Assembly (NCBI RefSeq): GCF_019925205.1
Contig: NC_083564.1
Location: 7,011,491-7,075,490, forward strand
Length of the DNA: 64,000 bases
Source of the DNA: Metopolophium dirhodum
Taxonomy: Eukaryota > Arthropoda > Insecta > Hemiptera > Aphididae
Direction of reading: 5' to 3'
Part shown: positions 11,281 through 25,598 of the stretch, piece by piece
Numbering within the stretch: position 1 is the stretch's first letter
How the letters are laid out: the number at the start of each line of letters is the position of its first letter
The notes under the pieces: model-generated
What the model was told of the DNA's origin: nothing
What the model saw: only the letters and a program-made list of their open reading frames with translations
Databases searched by the model: none
Translations under genes and position numbers: made by a program

Positions 11281-14200
11281 TATTGTAATAGAGTATTGTA
11301 GACTGTAGTACAACTATAAGACAATATTTTATATTTAGTAATATATTATAGTGTTATTAATAATATTGCACGTCATCTATCAGCATGATCAGATTGAATC
11401 ATTTTGCAAAATGCATTCTTTCAGTACGATTATGCTGACCTTGGATACATATTCTGATATACATAATAATCTTGCCCACATGATTTGATATATTATAAGT
11501 TATTATAGATTTAACTGATTTAAGCATAGCATAATATTAAATGGTATACTGCTGATACAGTATACAATATAAACTAATGGCAGGATGGTAGGTATATACT
11601 GATATGTTGTACTAAATATTTATCATAATATTTAAAAAGTGTGTATTGATTAAAACAAAAATACTATTAATTCTTACATGGGTAGTAGGAACTAGGAACG
11701 CAAAAATTTGTAAAATGTTATACATATTTTCGTTAATATTAGTACAGCAAAAAAAATCTAAAATATGGCCAAATGTATGTTATAAATCTTGTCAAGCCTC
11801 ACTAGCTGTTTACTGCTGTTGACATCAATGTTAATCCATTCGTGATCGAGCATTGGATATTCGAAAAATTTTTAATAATTTTTAGTAGGCTAACATCTGC
11901 ATCAATTGTTTTCATTAAATCATGGTTTGCACAGGAAACTGATTTCCTGAATTGTTTACGATCCGTATTATTTAGGTACAATTTCTCGAAATTCAAATCG
12001 TTCCTACTATCGTAGTCCGTATAGGTTATATTTCATGGACCCAAAACAATAGGTATTATACCACATCCTTTTTTTTACATTTAAAAATTGGTTCCACTTG
12101 TTGCGTCAAGCTATATAGATTTTAATCTGTCGAGCACGCAGTAATGGTTTAAATACCAAATGTGTATGGGAGTATACGTTAATTAGTGTTATTGACGGGT
12201 TAAATTAATCATTTTTTTTATAAGAGATAATGAATAAAAGAAAATAAAGTTTTCGATTTTTAAATTGTTTACGTATATATGTTTATTTAATCATAGGTAT
12301 ACCTAATGTTATGAATGGTAGAAGTACCGGAAACGTAGATTTATTTACTTAGTATTTATGGACTATATTACAGCAGTAGGGCTTCTTTATAGTTAGTACT
12401 TAGTTACCTACTTCAAAGTTTATTAAATGTATTTTATCAGACAAAATTAAAAAAATAATATAATAAGAATAAGAAATTAAAATTAAATTTTTTTATTATT
12501 AGACGAAATGGTCAATACGTGTGATAGTTTTGTAAATGAAAAAAATATATGCAATGATGTACAATCTATATGTATAATATTTTTACAACTTAGTATATAT
12601 ACGAGTATTATTTTTATATATATTATATTATGAATAGAGATATACTTAGAGCTATGATATATTACATACTATAATTGCATGAAAATATGTAATATTGTTG
12701 TTGTGTCGAAAAATAACAATCCAGTACTTAACTATCTATATATATAAAATAAATCTATAACTTATTTATTTACGATTATATGAATATAATATACTATACT
12801 ATATAGGTACTGCTTTCAGGATATTTGTTTTTTGTATTAAAATAATACTGTACTTCGTAGTTTTAATTTTAAATTTCCCATGTTATTATGTTATTATATA
12901 ATATATTATAGTATACTATCTGCTATATTATATTATAAACGGTTTAATATCTTTATTTTATTAGCTTTTCAATTTATCTACATAGTTCAACTCATACTTT
13001 ATATAGGTACCGTGTGAAGTTGTTTTATGTTTTTTCGCGTAAATAAAAACAATGGAATAAACCGTTTAACGACAAAACTGGTAAAAACCACTATAATATC
13101 GTATATGTTGTCCATTACAGCTAAGCGAAACTTTCACATTCGCCGAACCGTTATAATAGTTTTGTCGGATTGAAATTCGTTCGTTTTGGAATATAATTAA
13201 ATGTATAATACAATAATATGTAAATATAATCGTAATTGGGAAATAATAATATATTACGATAAATAAGTTTGTCTATTTAAAATTTTGAATAATGTGTAGT
13301 ATACCTACAAATAACAATTGATTCTGTGCTATGCTCTTCAGTACTATTTATAGATAGTGCGTTAAAGTCTTTGGAAAATTAATACGATTATTAATTGTCA
13401 TCTTTTTGTGGTTTTGTCTGTTCATTTCACTGTACAAGTCACAGCATTTTACATTTGTCAAATTGATTAGCAAATTCAAACTGTGTACCATGGTAAGTAT
13501 AATGATTTATGATTTTCTATTACTTCAAACAAAATCATCTTGCTAACATAAATAGGTATATAACACGAGAGTAATCAACCACAAAGAAAATCTCATTTTT
13601 GCTGCAGTCCAAAGGAAAAGTATTATTGTACAATTGTTGAATGCGACGTATAGACGAAAGTAAATTTTAATCCAATAGTCAATAGACACACGTATGAGTG
13701 TGTGCTATTCAACGAGGATTTCAAATTGTGTCCTGCGTGCGTCATTATTTGTATATAAGGTCAAGAAACCGTCCAATCTTCTGCAAATACACAAAATCAT
13801 TTTTGACAGCTAATTTCGAACTCGGCTCGTTAGACAAGTTTTAAACTATAATATTGTAAAAATATAAGTACTCGCTGCACATGGTGGCCAATGCCCTACA
13901 CGTGTTCTTGTTGGATCGCGAGAAAGAGCAAAACGAAAGTGCGCTAGAATCGATTTTGCTCTTTATTAATCTATAATAATTACACATCATATTATTTCTA
14001 TAAAATACAAATCGTAAATGTTTAATATTTTTGGGTACTTATGTACGTTATCGTATTTGTTATATTATTTTTCCTCGTCGAGATTCGATAGATTGTTCGG
14101 CGTTTGTGCTCGTCATTATTTATAATTCCACCTGCAGACAATAAATTAACAATGCATCAGAAAAATAGTGCACGCGGATGTCAAGGAAAATTACACAATC

Positions 14201-17200
14201 GGAGAAATTTTGCAGTGGTAAATCGTGGTTATCGATTTAGTTTTGTATATATAAATATAATATACAATAGTGGTCGGTTTTGGAAGTGAATCTAACAAAA
14301 AAATAAATATATATAAATATTGTCTTTATACAGACTTTTCTAACAAAGTTTTTTTTTCTAAGACGTCTGTCTATATTATAATCAACAAACAAGAATGTAT
14401 TTTTTTTAAAAGACAAAATAATGACGCCGTCAGACTATAAATACATATCTATAATATTATTATAAAATATATATTGTTAAAATAAATAATAATACAATAA
14501 TACAACAATGTTAGTACATTAATATGTTGAATGTGTATGCTATATATAATACACTAAAGTACAAAACCTTTCAAAACTCTACATTATATTTAAATATACC
14601 TACCTTTATTATATTTATGTATATTTTTAATTTATTATTTGCATATTATTGTTCGTTATAGTACAATACACAAATTCATATAATTATGTATGCTCATTTC
14701 TCACACAATCAATTCGTTATTTTTGTTGATGATTAAAAATCAAACATTTAAATTTTTTACGCTATAATAAAATTAATGTAAAATATTACCACGTTCTTGC
14801 CAACTAGTATTTCTTAATCATGAAGAAAAAAGTCAGAACTTAAAAATGTAATAAAATGCTTTCGGCGAAACGACGCGACGAGTCGCACGCTTATAGGTTC
14901 TTATTTAACTTATTATATAATATATAATTTACGATCGTTTCAAAAAATGGACATTTTTATTACATTCAATAAATTATAATAATATCCAAGTATAATACAA
15001 CTTGCAGCACAGACTATTGTACTCATATAGAATTATGGAATTATTTCGAAAATTAACCAAATTATTGTAATTTATTTATTATAATGCATACGCCACGCAT
15101 GTAATATACATAACATATTGATTCGAGTTAACGTTATATTAATAAATATTTCGCAAAATTAAAGCCTGTGGACAAGAAGTGACAAGTGTCTCCCTGGATA
15201 ATTAACAATGGGCTGCACTATACGACACGGAGAAAACAATGCATATGTTGTCAAATGTTTGACCGATAAAAAAGGAGACCGTATCGAGGACAATATATTA
15301 TAGCTGGTATCTAGGTACAGTAGGTACCACGTATGTAGGTAGGCCTTCAATTATCCTTAGATAATGATAATAGTATGTACTTATATATGTATATATAATA
15401 AATAATATAATAGCACAGATTTACATGCACCGGGTCGTTGTCGTGTGTTTTCTTGGCCTATATATTATCTACTATAATACCGGCGTTAATATCGTGATTA
15501 AACATTTAAAAGAAGTGTTGGGAATCGATCCCTGATAGACGTGAAAATAAACTATAACATCATCGTTTTAATCACGTCCCGTATGCCTTTTCGGTAATTC
15601 AAATATTATACAGATAGGTACGTACTCCTTAATGTACTCTGTGTTTTTTTTTCTAATCGAAGAGAGAAAATAATTGCAGTTCATCATCACTCATCACTCA
15701 TCAGCGTGAACTGCTTAGATTGGTCAATATATGATAATGACATGCCATAATTTCAAGTTATTATATTATAGGTACTCTCGTGAACCAACGTTCGTACAAT
15801 ATATTAATATTTTCCTCATTATTATATCATTATAATTTGATGCGTTTTAAGATAATTTTACTATAATAATTGGTTTTGCTATAAAGTTGTGTAATTCAAA
15901 TTTAATAACAATTGTTATAATTATAAACAACTAATAAATACATATTATAATAGTAATATAATAATACAAAATCATAGACTCAAAACTGTAGAAGTGCTTA
16001 TACCTATACTGTGAATGTACCATGTACATATACTGTATACAGTGCAGTACCTATATATATAATGATACCGGTAATATATTATAATTTATAATATATAGTG
16101 TATTATCTTATACAATATAAGACATGAAGAGAAAGAAAAAATATCGCAAACAAAGTAACGTTTATGAAATTCAATGCGATAATGAATTAGTAGATACATT
16201 TGAGACTGAAAGCTAAATGAGCGTATTAACATATTATATATACATACAGTGGGTGAAAACCGAAAGAAACTCGTGTAAAGCGAAGTCAAATAAGAGAAAA
16301 GCTGTCGCGTCACCGGCAGTTATTATATTAGCAAATGTACTATGTACCTACGAATGTAAAAGAAACATTTGGCTATTTATAGAGAATATATTAAAAACAT
16401 GGAAGTGTTATTGTACCTAATACCTATACTCGTAAAATTCGAAAATATAATCGGGTAGGCATACAAAATCAAAAACAAACGACGCGCGACGTCGCTTGTT
16501 AGAAGTATGATAGTGTGTTTGCGATGGATTCTATAAAGTAAAGACCGTATACTTGTATACGTACATGTTATACAATAGGTATTTAGTAAAAAGTCCATAG
16601 TTAGACGGCAATTAAGGAGATCTATAATACATTGACAAAACTGTTTCACTACTACTACAAAAAAAGTGAAAGATATAATAATAATATTGAAATACTATAT
16701 ATTATACGTTTCAATAGAATCGTACGCTATACGATTTTTTTTATAATTTTTGTCATTCAAGCTACTGGAAATGTTTATTTTGTACCGTCATATAATAGAT
16801 AATGAACAATATGCTATTATGTATTATGTTCATTAATATTGTACAAATAGAATGTTTTATATTAGTGGCATACGTTAAAACAATAAAATAATCGTCGTCT
16901 TGATCGTAATTATACATTTATTTTTACGTTTTTAAAATGATTAGAAATTAGAACGCGCGGACGTTTTTTGTGATTTTTTTCGAACAAACATATAATAACA
17001 TAGATACACAATCGGAATATAAGAAAACGTTCAGAGAAAGAACAAAACTGTTACGTTTAGGAACGAAAACATTTGCAGATTTCGACAGTCATTGACTACA
17101 AAATAGTAATAATTGACGTAAATCACGTCTTTCATAGTGAAGCACGGAAATGCTGAATCGATTGTTTAAAAATCGCTCGTACTTTTTCTTATATTCGCGC

Positions 17201-18220
17201 GTCTATTATCATTTAAATGTGCGGCGTCGTTGTGGCTGTGAGATGTATACAAACGCATTATTACGTATAATATAGTATACACATAATATCACAATAATGA
17301 AGTGTATGCAATACAATATTATAGTAACGACAGACAGTTTAGAGAAGAGTAAAAAAACGAGTATCGAGCATCGTAGGACTTTGGCGCAGACTGTTGGAAA
17401 AATAAACAAACACGACGTGCATTTTGCGTGCGCAATATACGAGAAGTTCACACGATCCTCGTGGCGTCGGTTTTCATTTTTTTCGTGACATATTTGCACT
17501 GCGATAAATATACATAGGTAATAATATGCAACGATAATGCACCTAATGCATATTATAGAGATCCATTAGCCGCAAGCAACGCGTGGTGTATTACCGGTTA
17601 CCACTATAATATTACCTGTCCTATATGTATTAAGCCCGCGTATAGGAAAACGAAAAAGTTATGACCAGCAATGATAATGGCAGCATCGGGAACGGTGACT
17701 GCCTCTATATTAAGACGTATCTATATTATGTATCTACCTACATAATATATTATAATTGTTCGACGATGACGAGTAGTATCGAAGAAGAAGCTTTTCAGCC
17801 GCGGTAATTGTGACGTGGTGCTCACGAAAGGACTACATTCCGCGTCGCACTCGAATCCGTAGTATGTATAATAATATGATAATGTTGAAAGCAATTATTT
17901 TTTTCCCCTACATCATAGACGTTCGGCGCGGACCTTAAACACGCACACTCAGCACATAACCATCGGCCAGCAGCGACGATGATGGGAATTGTTTCAAGTG
18001 TATAATATTATAATATTTATGTTCGTGTGCGCATTCTCTCCGCGTATTACGCATTGTCACGTGTTGTGAGAAACAAAATTCATCTACCGGTGAAAAAAAA
18101 ACAAGCCAAAAACAAATCGACGAAAACAGACCGCGTCGGCGAACGTTTCCTTCGCGCGTTTGTCCTCTGCGCGTAATTAAAACCACTTACGTGTTATCAT
18201 CATGTATTCCTATCCTCGTA
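11281..18220. other. Intron 1 segment without recognisable elements
   Basis: AT-rich DNA with dispersed TAGGTA/TACCTA and TATTATA motifs. Reading frames here are short and show no domains. Locally higher CpG occurs around 17770-17850 and 17930-18190, the former including a TGACGTGG motif, but I have no basis to call an enhancer or alternative promoter. Confidence 0.5.
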
Positions 18221-18224
18221 TATA

Positions 18225-18520
18225 CAGGGCGAAACTATCATCGTGACTGTGGCGAACACCACTTATTATGTTGTAAATCTATAACGGCAGTATTGTGCAT
18301 GTTTGATTTTATAGAAGAATATTTTGTTGAATATACATTTCCGATATGTTTAAACGCCGAATTTTAAAATTCTGCAATAGATATGTCAAAAACAAATATT
18401 GAACTATTTTTGAATATGGAACAAAGAGTTTCGTTTTGATTTATGTCTTATGATCGTTTAAAGTTTGATATATTTTTCCAAATAAATGGTGTTCGCCGCA
18501 CTGCCATTAGAATCACTCTG
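18225..18520. mobile_element. MITE, about 296 bp, TATA-flanked, about 45-bp inverted ends
   Basis: The left end reads CAGGGCGAAACTATC and further in GTGGCGAACACCACTTATT. The right end, reverse-complemented, reads CAGAGTGATTCTAATGGC and further in GCGGCGAACACCATTTATT. TATA flanks both sides (18221-18224 and 18521-18524). The interior is AT-rich and non-coding. Its ends resemble those at 29754-30167 and 37280-38539, suggesting one group of non-autonomous DNA elements. Superfamily unknown. Confidence 0.78.
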
Positions 18521-18524
18521 TATA

Positions 18525-21344
18525 CTATACTAAGTACGCAGGTCTACACGGGTATATATATTTTATTATAAAATGGGCATAGACGCACTTATACAGTTAT
18601 ACAACACACACACACTTCAAGTGTTAAGTTTCGCATTCACGTGCTACACGGTGAAACACTTGGGCGGTTTTTATTTCTTTTCTAAAAAATCATGCTTGGC
18701 AGTATAGATATTACTGTATATTATGTCCCGAGAAAGTTTTCGCCATTTGACGGAGACGCGTTTATACACTATAGTGCATACGTACATACTTAGGATACAT
18801 TATTGCTGGTTTATAATTAATATGATCCCAACTCGTGGCATACATAGGTAGGTAATAGGTATATCAATGTGCTTGCGCGGGGATATAGGTAGTTAGGTAT
18901 ATAGGTACTTGCAGCTGTGTGTCGTCGTTGAAGATCTTATCGATTATGTTCTAGGAAACGCGGTCCATCGTCTAGGAAGACTTTCTTTTCGCTTCATCGG
19001 TTGAACATATTTCACACGAAAATAATATATTTGCATGACTTGACTATATTTATCAAAACAGGGGTTTTTTTTTATTTTAATAGAACGTCTATGAACCGAA
19101 ATATTATGTACATATTAATAAAGTACCTATTCAATTTTTTTACGTTTGTTGAAAAAAAAATCACCGTTTTACAAAGTATATGATAGGCACAACATTCTAT
19201 GCTAAAAAAATGATGTACATTTTTTTAACTGTCGATATAATACATGAATTTGTATTTTGTAGTACATCATAGCTGCAGGTAGCATGGTGCACTGTATACC
19301 ATTAGGTACTTCGTGTACGGAGTGATAAATAAAAAAAAAAAAACATACATACACACTTACACATAACACTTTATACATAATTTAATGAATGGACTGACTG
19401 CCATTTCAAGGAGCTGTATGCGAGTATACAGGTACCTGCAGGTACCTTTTTACTTTAGTGGTTATAGGTGTATAAAAACATGACCTTATAATGTGTTGGT
19501 TTAAAATATAATATACCATATCATGAATATTATGTTCGTCTGCACGTTCACACCAGATATGAAAAAAAAGTAGAAATGTATTAACTTTCACGTATAAATA
19601 GTCAATAGTATTATTATTTGTGGTATGAATACAAATGCTCCGTCGATATAATATTGTATGAGTATACAACGTATAGTGAAAAGTCGTGCGGTTATAATGA
19701 TTAATTTACATTTTTTCTTCTTCTCAATCGAGTTAGTATTATATACCCTGGGTCGCATTTCTATATTAGCACTATATTATTATAGGATGTTTGACCTACC
19801 TAATACATCGATTTAAGGACACTAAATTATGCATAATGATGCGCTCTTAGAGTTGATAAAAAAAAATGATGCAGCACTATTAAACATAATTGAATATCAG
19901 ATATTAATAATATGTATAATATGTTTGTATGTATATGAAATGAAATCGTATATTGGATTTAACTGATTATTTTTTATTATATCTACTATTAACTCACGTC
20001 TGGCGTATGAATTTCTATAGTATGTGATTATTCGGGTTTATCATGTTAAATGTATTGAAACTCTTTATAGCGCGTGCTAAAAAATCGCCTAGATTATACG
20101 TCATTTATGCGCTATCACTACCAATTTATTCACACAAAATTTGACATATCCTGCAGGTTAGTCATGAAGTGCTCTTTTGGCTTTTTTCATGTCTACCATA
20201 CTAAAAATATATATTTGGCTCTACGAGCAAAGTGAAGTATGTACAACAGTGGGTCGGACTGCAGCTGCACCTTTTCCAGAGACAGTGCACCTAATCATAT
20301 TATATATATCAGTCGAACTTCAACGAGTGTGAACGATATTGTTTGACGAGTTAATGTTTTAGGTGAAACCTGCAGAGGGTTAAGTCTCAACAATAGTGAA
20401 AGCCCGTAGTTTTTCTCGGCTTCGGTAACCATTTGATGGGTTTTCGGTTTCGTTGTACTTGTAGGTATACCTATGTATATAAATAAATTCAAAGAAAATA
20501 TCTGTTGTAATTAAAATATATGCATAAAAATACACACTTTAATAGAAGTATAAACATGCAAATAAAAATAATTTAAAATATGTAACATTTATTTTATTTT
20601 GTGGAAACTTCGTCCGAAATTATTTAAATATCAAACATATACTGTATTGTTTTATACTATACTTTTGTTATAGTGATAACTGATGAATATGCCATTAAAT
20701 TTGCTCATGTACAATAACAATTAAAGTCTATTGCATCAAGCGATACACGATACCTGAACGAGACAGAGAAAACATATAACTGTTAGTAACTGTACAAGAA
20801 TGAAACAAATATAAAATCATTAAGTGACTACCTATGTATATTGTATAAACTTAATTTGTTTATTATTATCATTTTTTTTTTCATAAATATTTTACAATTT
20901 ATACTCAATGATAATATTTATGTATATACATGAATATGACTAATGACTATATATACCAGTATGATTCCAATGAGTATAATGACTATTGCAAGATCGAATT
21001 GAACATTTTTACTCTTTAGTGTGTATAATACAAATATTACAATCATGAACTAGCTGCAAATAATAATTATGATTTCGAGTAAAAGATGGGAATATGTACG
21101 AATGTAAAATGATTAACGTGATGAGAATAAAATAGATGTCTGTAGGCTGAGGTCATTGTCGTAAAACAAAAATCAAATTTGCTATATTGAAATTAATATT
21201 AGCTCATCCCGTTACGTACGTATTAGTAGACGAGATTAAAAACAAAAGTAATTATCGTTCAAGTACGAAATACGTACGTCATATGGGCGAGCCGAAGAGC
21301 TCTTTGCAAGACGTACAACGATAAAGCACGTGTATGGCAATATG
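18525..21344. other. Intron 1 segment without recognisable elements
   Basis: AT-rich sequence. The only small feature is a palindromic GGTACCTGCAGGTACC near 19430-19447, built from the dispersed GGTACC-type motif. Nothing else supported. Confidence 0.5.
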
Positions 21345-21352
21345 TATTATAA

Positions 21353-21579
21353 CAGGGATCGGCAACTGGCGGACCGCGGTCCGGATCCGGACCGCGGAAG
21401 GCAAGACTATGGACCCTGTCAAAACATTGTACTTCATTATGTTATTTTCTGTAATAGTATTATTCTTATATCTGCTATTTTTAATATATAAAGATTTGAA
21501 AAAGATTTTTTTCACTGGACCTCATTGATTTATTATTTTAATCTTTAGGACTCCAATAGAAATTACTTGCCGACCCCTG
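21353..21579. mobile_element. hAT-type MITE, 227 bp, with GC-rich palindrome
   Basis: The ends are CAGGGATCGGCAA and TTGCCGACCCCTG, flanked by exact 8-bp copies of TATTATAA (21345-21352 and 21580-21587). Close behind the left end, 21374-21397 is a perfect 24-bp palindrome composed of CCGCGG, TCCGGA and their mirror images. The rest is AT-rich and non-coding. Short reading frames on both strands that cross it are incidental. Terminal sequence and duplication length place it in the hAT superfamily with good confidence. Confidence 0.9.
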
Positions 21580-21587
21580 TATTATAA

Positions 21588-23366
21588 CTATTATAATAAT
21601 ATTATTATGTCTTACGAAAGCCCGCGCAAGAAAATGAGAAAAAATTACACGAAATTGGCCGACGTCGAAATGGAATCCGTGTGACTATAAGTATTTCTTC
21701 TGCTCGGCTTCTGCGCAGCCGTGTCGTCTAAAATTGATCTCGTCATTCGTGGCCATTCGTCTGGTCATTCGTGGAGAAGGTCTTATAATATGGCTCTTAT
21801 GGCTCTCTTATGGCTCTTATGCCGTAATATAATGTCACATCCTTTTCCCGTGTCATCGTGATTAACATTATTATTGGTCGTTTAGTAAAAAAAAAATGTG
21901 AAGTACTTCGAAAACTACACGTCGTATCACAATACAGACATATATAGATGATAGTAAAAATCTGTTTTGATTTAAAGCAAATACCAATATATATATGACG
22001 TATATTCTGAACGACAATACCGTGATGCGTAAAATAAATGATTGAGGTAAACTCTGATTAGTGACAACGCTTTTGAATTTACAAAGCACCAATTCGCAAT
22101 AAATTGTAGTGCTGTAACATTCCAGAAAAATACTTGTTGCAGGTTTTCCAGTAAATTTTTAACGTGGAACCACTATTATATAAGACGCAATGCACTAAGG
22201 AATAAATGTCACGCTGGGTACCTACTGAAAAACGTGAAACTCTGCACAGCACAGCACACCGCCAGTTATTATTATATTTTATGAGTTTATGACAAAATAG
22301 GTTTGCTTTTTATTTTCTTCATACTTAATTCAAAATGTATAATCATCCTTGACATTTTCACCAATTATTTACGACATGATATAGTATATTATTATAATAT
22401 ACCTATATGTACGACGCGCCTACTGCAGCGGACGTGTTATGATTTTCGTCTATACGAAGGTACTATATACAATATGTATATGTTTACCATATCCATAAGA
22501 ATTTCGAAAAATTGCGATTTTTGTGAAGATAATTGTCTTTATATAATTATTTCGGAGACCTGAACATATTTCATATGCGTTATCCTAATTGTATAATACT
22601 ATGATGTCGTTATTATTAAAATGTATGATATTAAGTAGGAACTGTATGGTAGTGGTCCTTAACAGGTGTGGGGTCGCGTATTGCCGTGATGTGTGTCGCC
22701 GAAAAAATTGTTTAATTATATTGTACATGTTCAAAATATAAATACATGATGACATTATTATGGCGTTACTAAAACACTACTGCTTAAAGCACTACTGTAG
22801 CGAATACAATATTATATTAAAATTAACAATACACTTTTTTACGGGTTCACTGTAATTAATTGGATTACCCTAGCATTAGCGCTAAATGTGATGTCGACGA
22901 TATTCGACTACGAATCGTATCTCGCATTTAGATGGAAAAAACGATATTCCAACACGTTTTCACCATACGACGTGATGTAGTCCATGTGCGAGGGACCGAT
23001 TTTTAAGTCGTCCACGATCGACTGTCTTGCCCCGCCGATGATTTAAAATCGATTCATGATGATGATAATATTATTATAATCGTGCATACACCTATATTAT
23101 AAAGGTATATCGATAGGAAAAAAATACTAACCGTTTCGGTAGGTATACAATGCGGCCCGTTTTATAGCTATTGTCTTACACCGCGAATTCGATATCATAA
23201 CATTGTTATATACTTTCACCACTGAATTATTCATCAAGGATGTCGCCGGCTATTTCGGTGTAGTAATTTTGCGTGCGTACAACGCAAGTCCGTTATTAAT
23301 AATATAATAGGTATGTACAAGATGGTTTGAAGTTATTTTATTATCGAACCTAATTAATTTGTCGAT
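21588..23366. other. Intron 1 segment; possible decayed hAT end
   Basis: Mostly unremarkable AT-rich DNA. Short tandem duplications of CATTCGTGG-type and ATGGCTCTTATGG-type units lie at about 21740-21825. Around 22649 a TAGTGGTCCTTAACAGGTG-like stretch resembles a decayed hAT end, but no partner end is clear. Confidence 0.4.
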
Positions 23367-23374
23367 GCACGCGC

Positions 23375-23416
<42 letters not shown>

Positions 23417-23727
23417 TGAGTAACCCGCGGCAACATAGGCCATTGGGTGTGGGGAGGGTACTGTAGGTTTTATATTGGGTAGGTTTGGTAGGTTTTATAT
23501 TGGGTAGGTTGGTACACGTGTGTGTTGTGTTTGGCAGAATTTCTAATGGGGCACCCGTAGGTTTCTGCCGTGCCCCGGGGTGGGGGGATGGCGGCACTTG
23601 TTCTCCGGACACCGTGACTTGCACGGAGAAAAATGCCGCCCAGTGGTCGAGTATCGAACTCGGACCGGCTGTGCCGAATCCGTCGCGTTATACCGCTCGG
23701 CCACCTCGTCCCCCGCACGCGCGTTCT
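23367..23727. repeat. 13-bp target-site duplication around the SINE
   Basis: GCACGCGCGTTCT occurs exactly at 23367-23379 and again at 23715-23727, bracketing the SINE. The length is typical of LINE-mediated insertion. Confidence 0.85.
23380..23714 (-). mobile_element. tRNA-derived SINE, full length, reverse orientation
   Basis: Read on the minus strand, the element begins GGGGACGAGGTGGCCGAGCGG, which contains a good RNA polymerase III A box (TGGCCGAGCGG), followed after about 30 bases by a B-box-like GAGTTCGATACTC. The head therefore resembles a class II (Leu/Ser-type) tRNA. The body follows, with a 25-bp tandem duplication of a TAGGTTTTATATTGGG unit on the + strand (about 23464-23513), and the element ends in a poly(A) tail of about 35 bases, seen as T's on the + strand. 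Exact 13-bp duplications flank it. A second copy is at 43157-43419. Reading frames overlapping it (including a lysine run from the tail) are not genes. Confidence 0.92.
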
Positions 23728-25344
23728 ATATTATAGCTGTAGGTTCGGTCAGCCATGTATATATTATATATTATCACATGCACACCATGGGTATAATATT
23801 ATGTATTTAAATATTTTTACGATCGAGTCTTTGCGTCAATATATTCACGTCATATATGCTCCCGAATAATAGATGTATATTATTATATAAGTATTAAATA
23901 TAATATAGTTGTTTTATCATATGCAACAAATGACATGATATGTTTGTACGTGGAAACTTCCTCCTATAGGATAACGTAGAACAAACTTGGCGAGTCATAG
24001 AATACATTCGTGGTCGTATTTGGTAGTGGGCCACTATTATTATTATATTTATATTGTATACATTAAGATTATATATTATTATTATTATTATGAGTAGTAT
24101 TACTCATGTATAAAACCGTGTAAATAGTCCAATCAGTTAAAATTTAAATTTTATACCTACCAATAGTATTTTCCGTTCCTCTTTCTTTCTGCATGCATGC
24201 ACTATTGTATAAAGTTTATTATATTTAAATATTTTATGAAAATATTATTATAATTCGATCTATTAACGAATGTTGCAGTGACGATGTAAAAGGATAATGT
24301 TCATTATTTAATTTTACGCTTTTTAACCATTATTGATTTACAATTTTGAGTTAATAATTTAAAGACTCTTGGTGTAGACTATATAAAATATAGATATTTA
24401 AAATAATATAGTGTGATGTGTTTTATATGTACTTATCATGTGCTTAATTTGAATAGTATATACTTATAACTTATGTTTTTTTTGTGTATAGTTTTCAATA
24501 TTCTTGTGAAAATACTCATATAATTGTGTCTATGTAAATATATTTCGAAACCGTGAATAATGAATACAATCGATATACACATATACAGCTATGATTAATA
24601 TAATATATATATACAGTTTAAAATTTTCCGTAAAATTGTATAAGTACTACATTCAATTGTAAATGCAAATATTTAAAACCGTAAATCCGGATTGAAGTGC
24701 CATGATATTTTTACGGGGCTGAAATGGTTTCATGATTATTCACATTACAATAGTGTAGAAACTCTCATAATAATATAGCGATGATGGTCTATGTTCCTTG
24801 TTCTGTCGGCCCGGTCTGCAGTGAAACACGTATTCGTCGTTATAAGATTTTTAAGATATTACTCCACTATTATAATATAGGTATACTTGTGGTAGAACCT
24901 CAAACTGTCAAAAGGTTGTTTAAAAACCAAAAAATACGTGTCTTACTCGTATGTTCATATACGTTGAACACTCAAAGTTCAAAACGATTTATATGACCTT
25001 GTTTTTACGATATAAGGATAGATATACGACGACACGCGGCAGCCGTGATAATAAAACTGCTCGTTCTAAAACGATCATGAAAATATGAAATAATATAGCA
25101 CACGCATTGTAGTCATTATTGTATGTATGAACAGTTATAAATTTGTTGTACAATGTTTAAAGTAGGTATACTGTATACCTATACAACAAAGCAAAAACCC
25201 TATAAAGGTTTCAATATTCGAGGTCTCTCGCCTCTTAAGCCGGGTTTTCATTGGTTCGACTGCTCACGAGCTGTTTGTAAAACTGCAGACAAATATTGTA
25301 CTAAACACAACCCAAGCCAAAATACGATTTGTACAACAACACAA

Positions 25345-25598
25345 CAAACTTAGAACTGTAGTTTATATGTCAAGCCGAATTTCAATTTTTGAAAAAAAAA
25401 TGTATTGTTTCATTTATTATGTTTATTGTTATTGCTCTATCTCATTACCTTATACTTATGCTATTTTATTCTAACTTTATAATCTTGTTTACGAAATAAC
25501 TATCTGTAAAGTTGGATATGTGTAAGATCCACTTAGGTCCAATAACATCTTTGTAAATTTTATTGGGCTCTAGGCCCGTAAATAAATTAAATAAATAA
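25345..25598 (+). mobile_element. 3' end of a non-LTR retrotransposon (LINE remnant)
   Basis: The stretch ends with TTGGGCTCTAGGCCCGTAAA followed by TAAATTAAATAAATAA, the type of 3' tail typical of many insect LINEs (a short GGGCC.. stem, then TAAA-type repeats). The preceding 200 bases are T-rich without a reading frame, fitting a 3' UTR. A 66-codon frame just upstream (25153-25353) shows no recognisable reverse transcriptase motif. The 5' limit is a guess. Confidence 0.5.

Noticed and set aside
23250..23624. 124-codon reverse frame with a lysine run
   Set aside because: It is read from the tail and body of a SINE.
23640..23714. Possible tRNA gene (Leu/Ser-like) on the minus strand
   Set aside because: A and B boxes are present but the sequence continues into a SINE body with poly(A) and target duplications, and no closed cloverleaf is evident.
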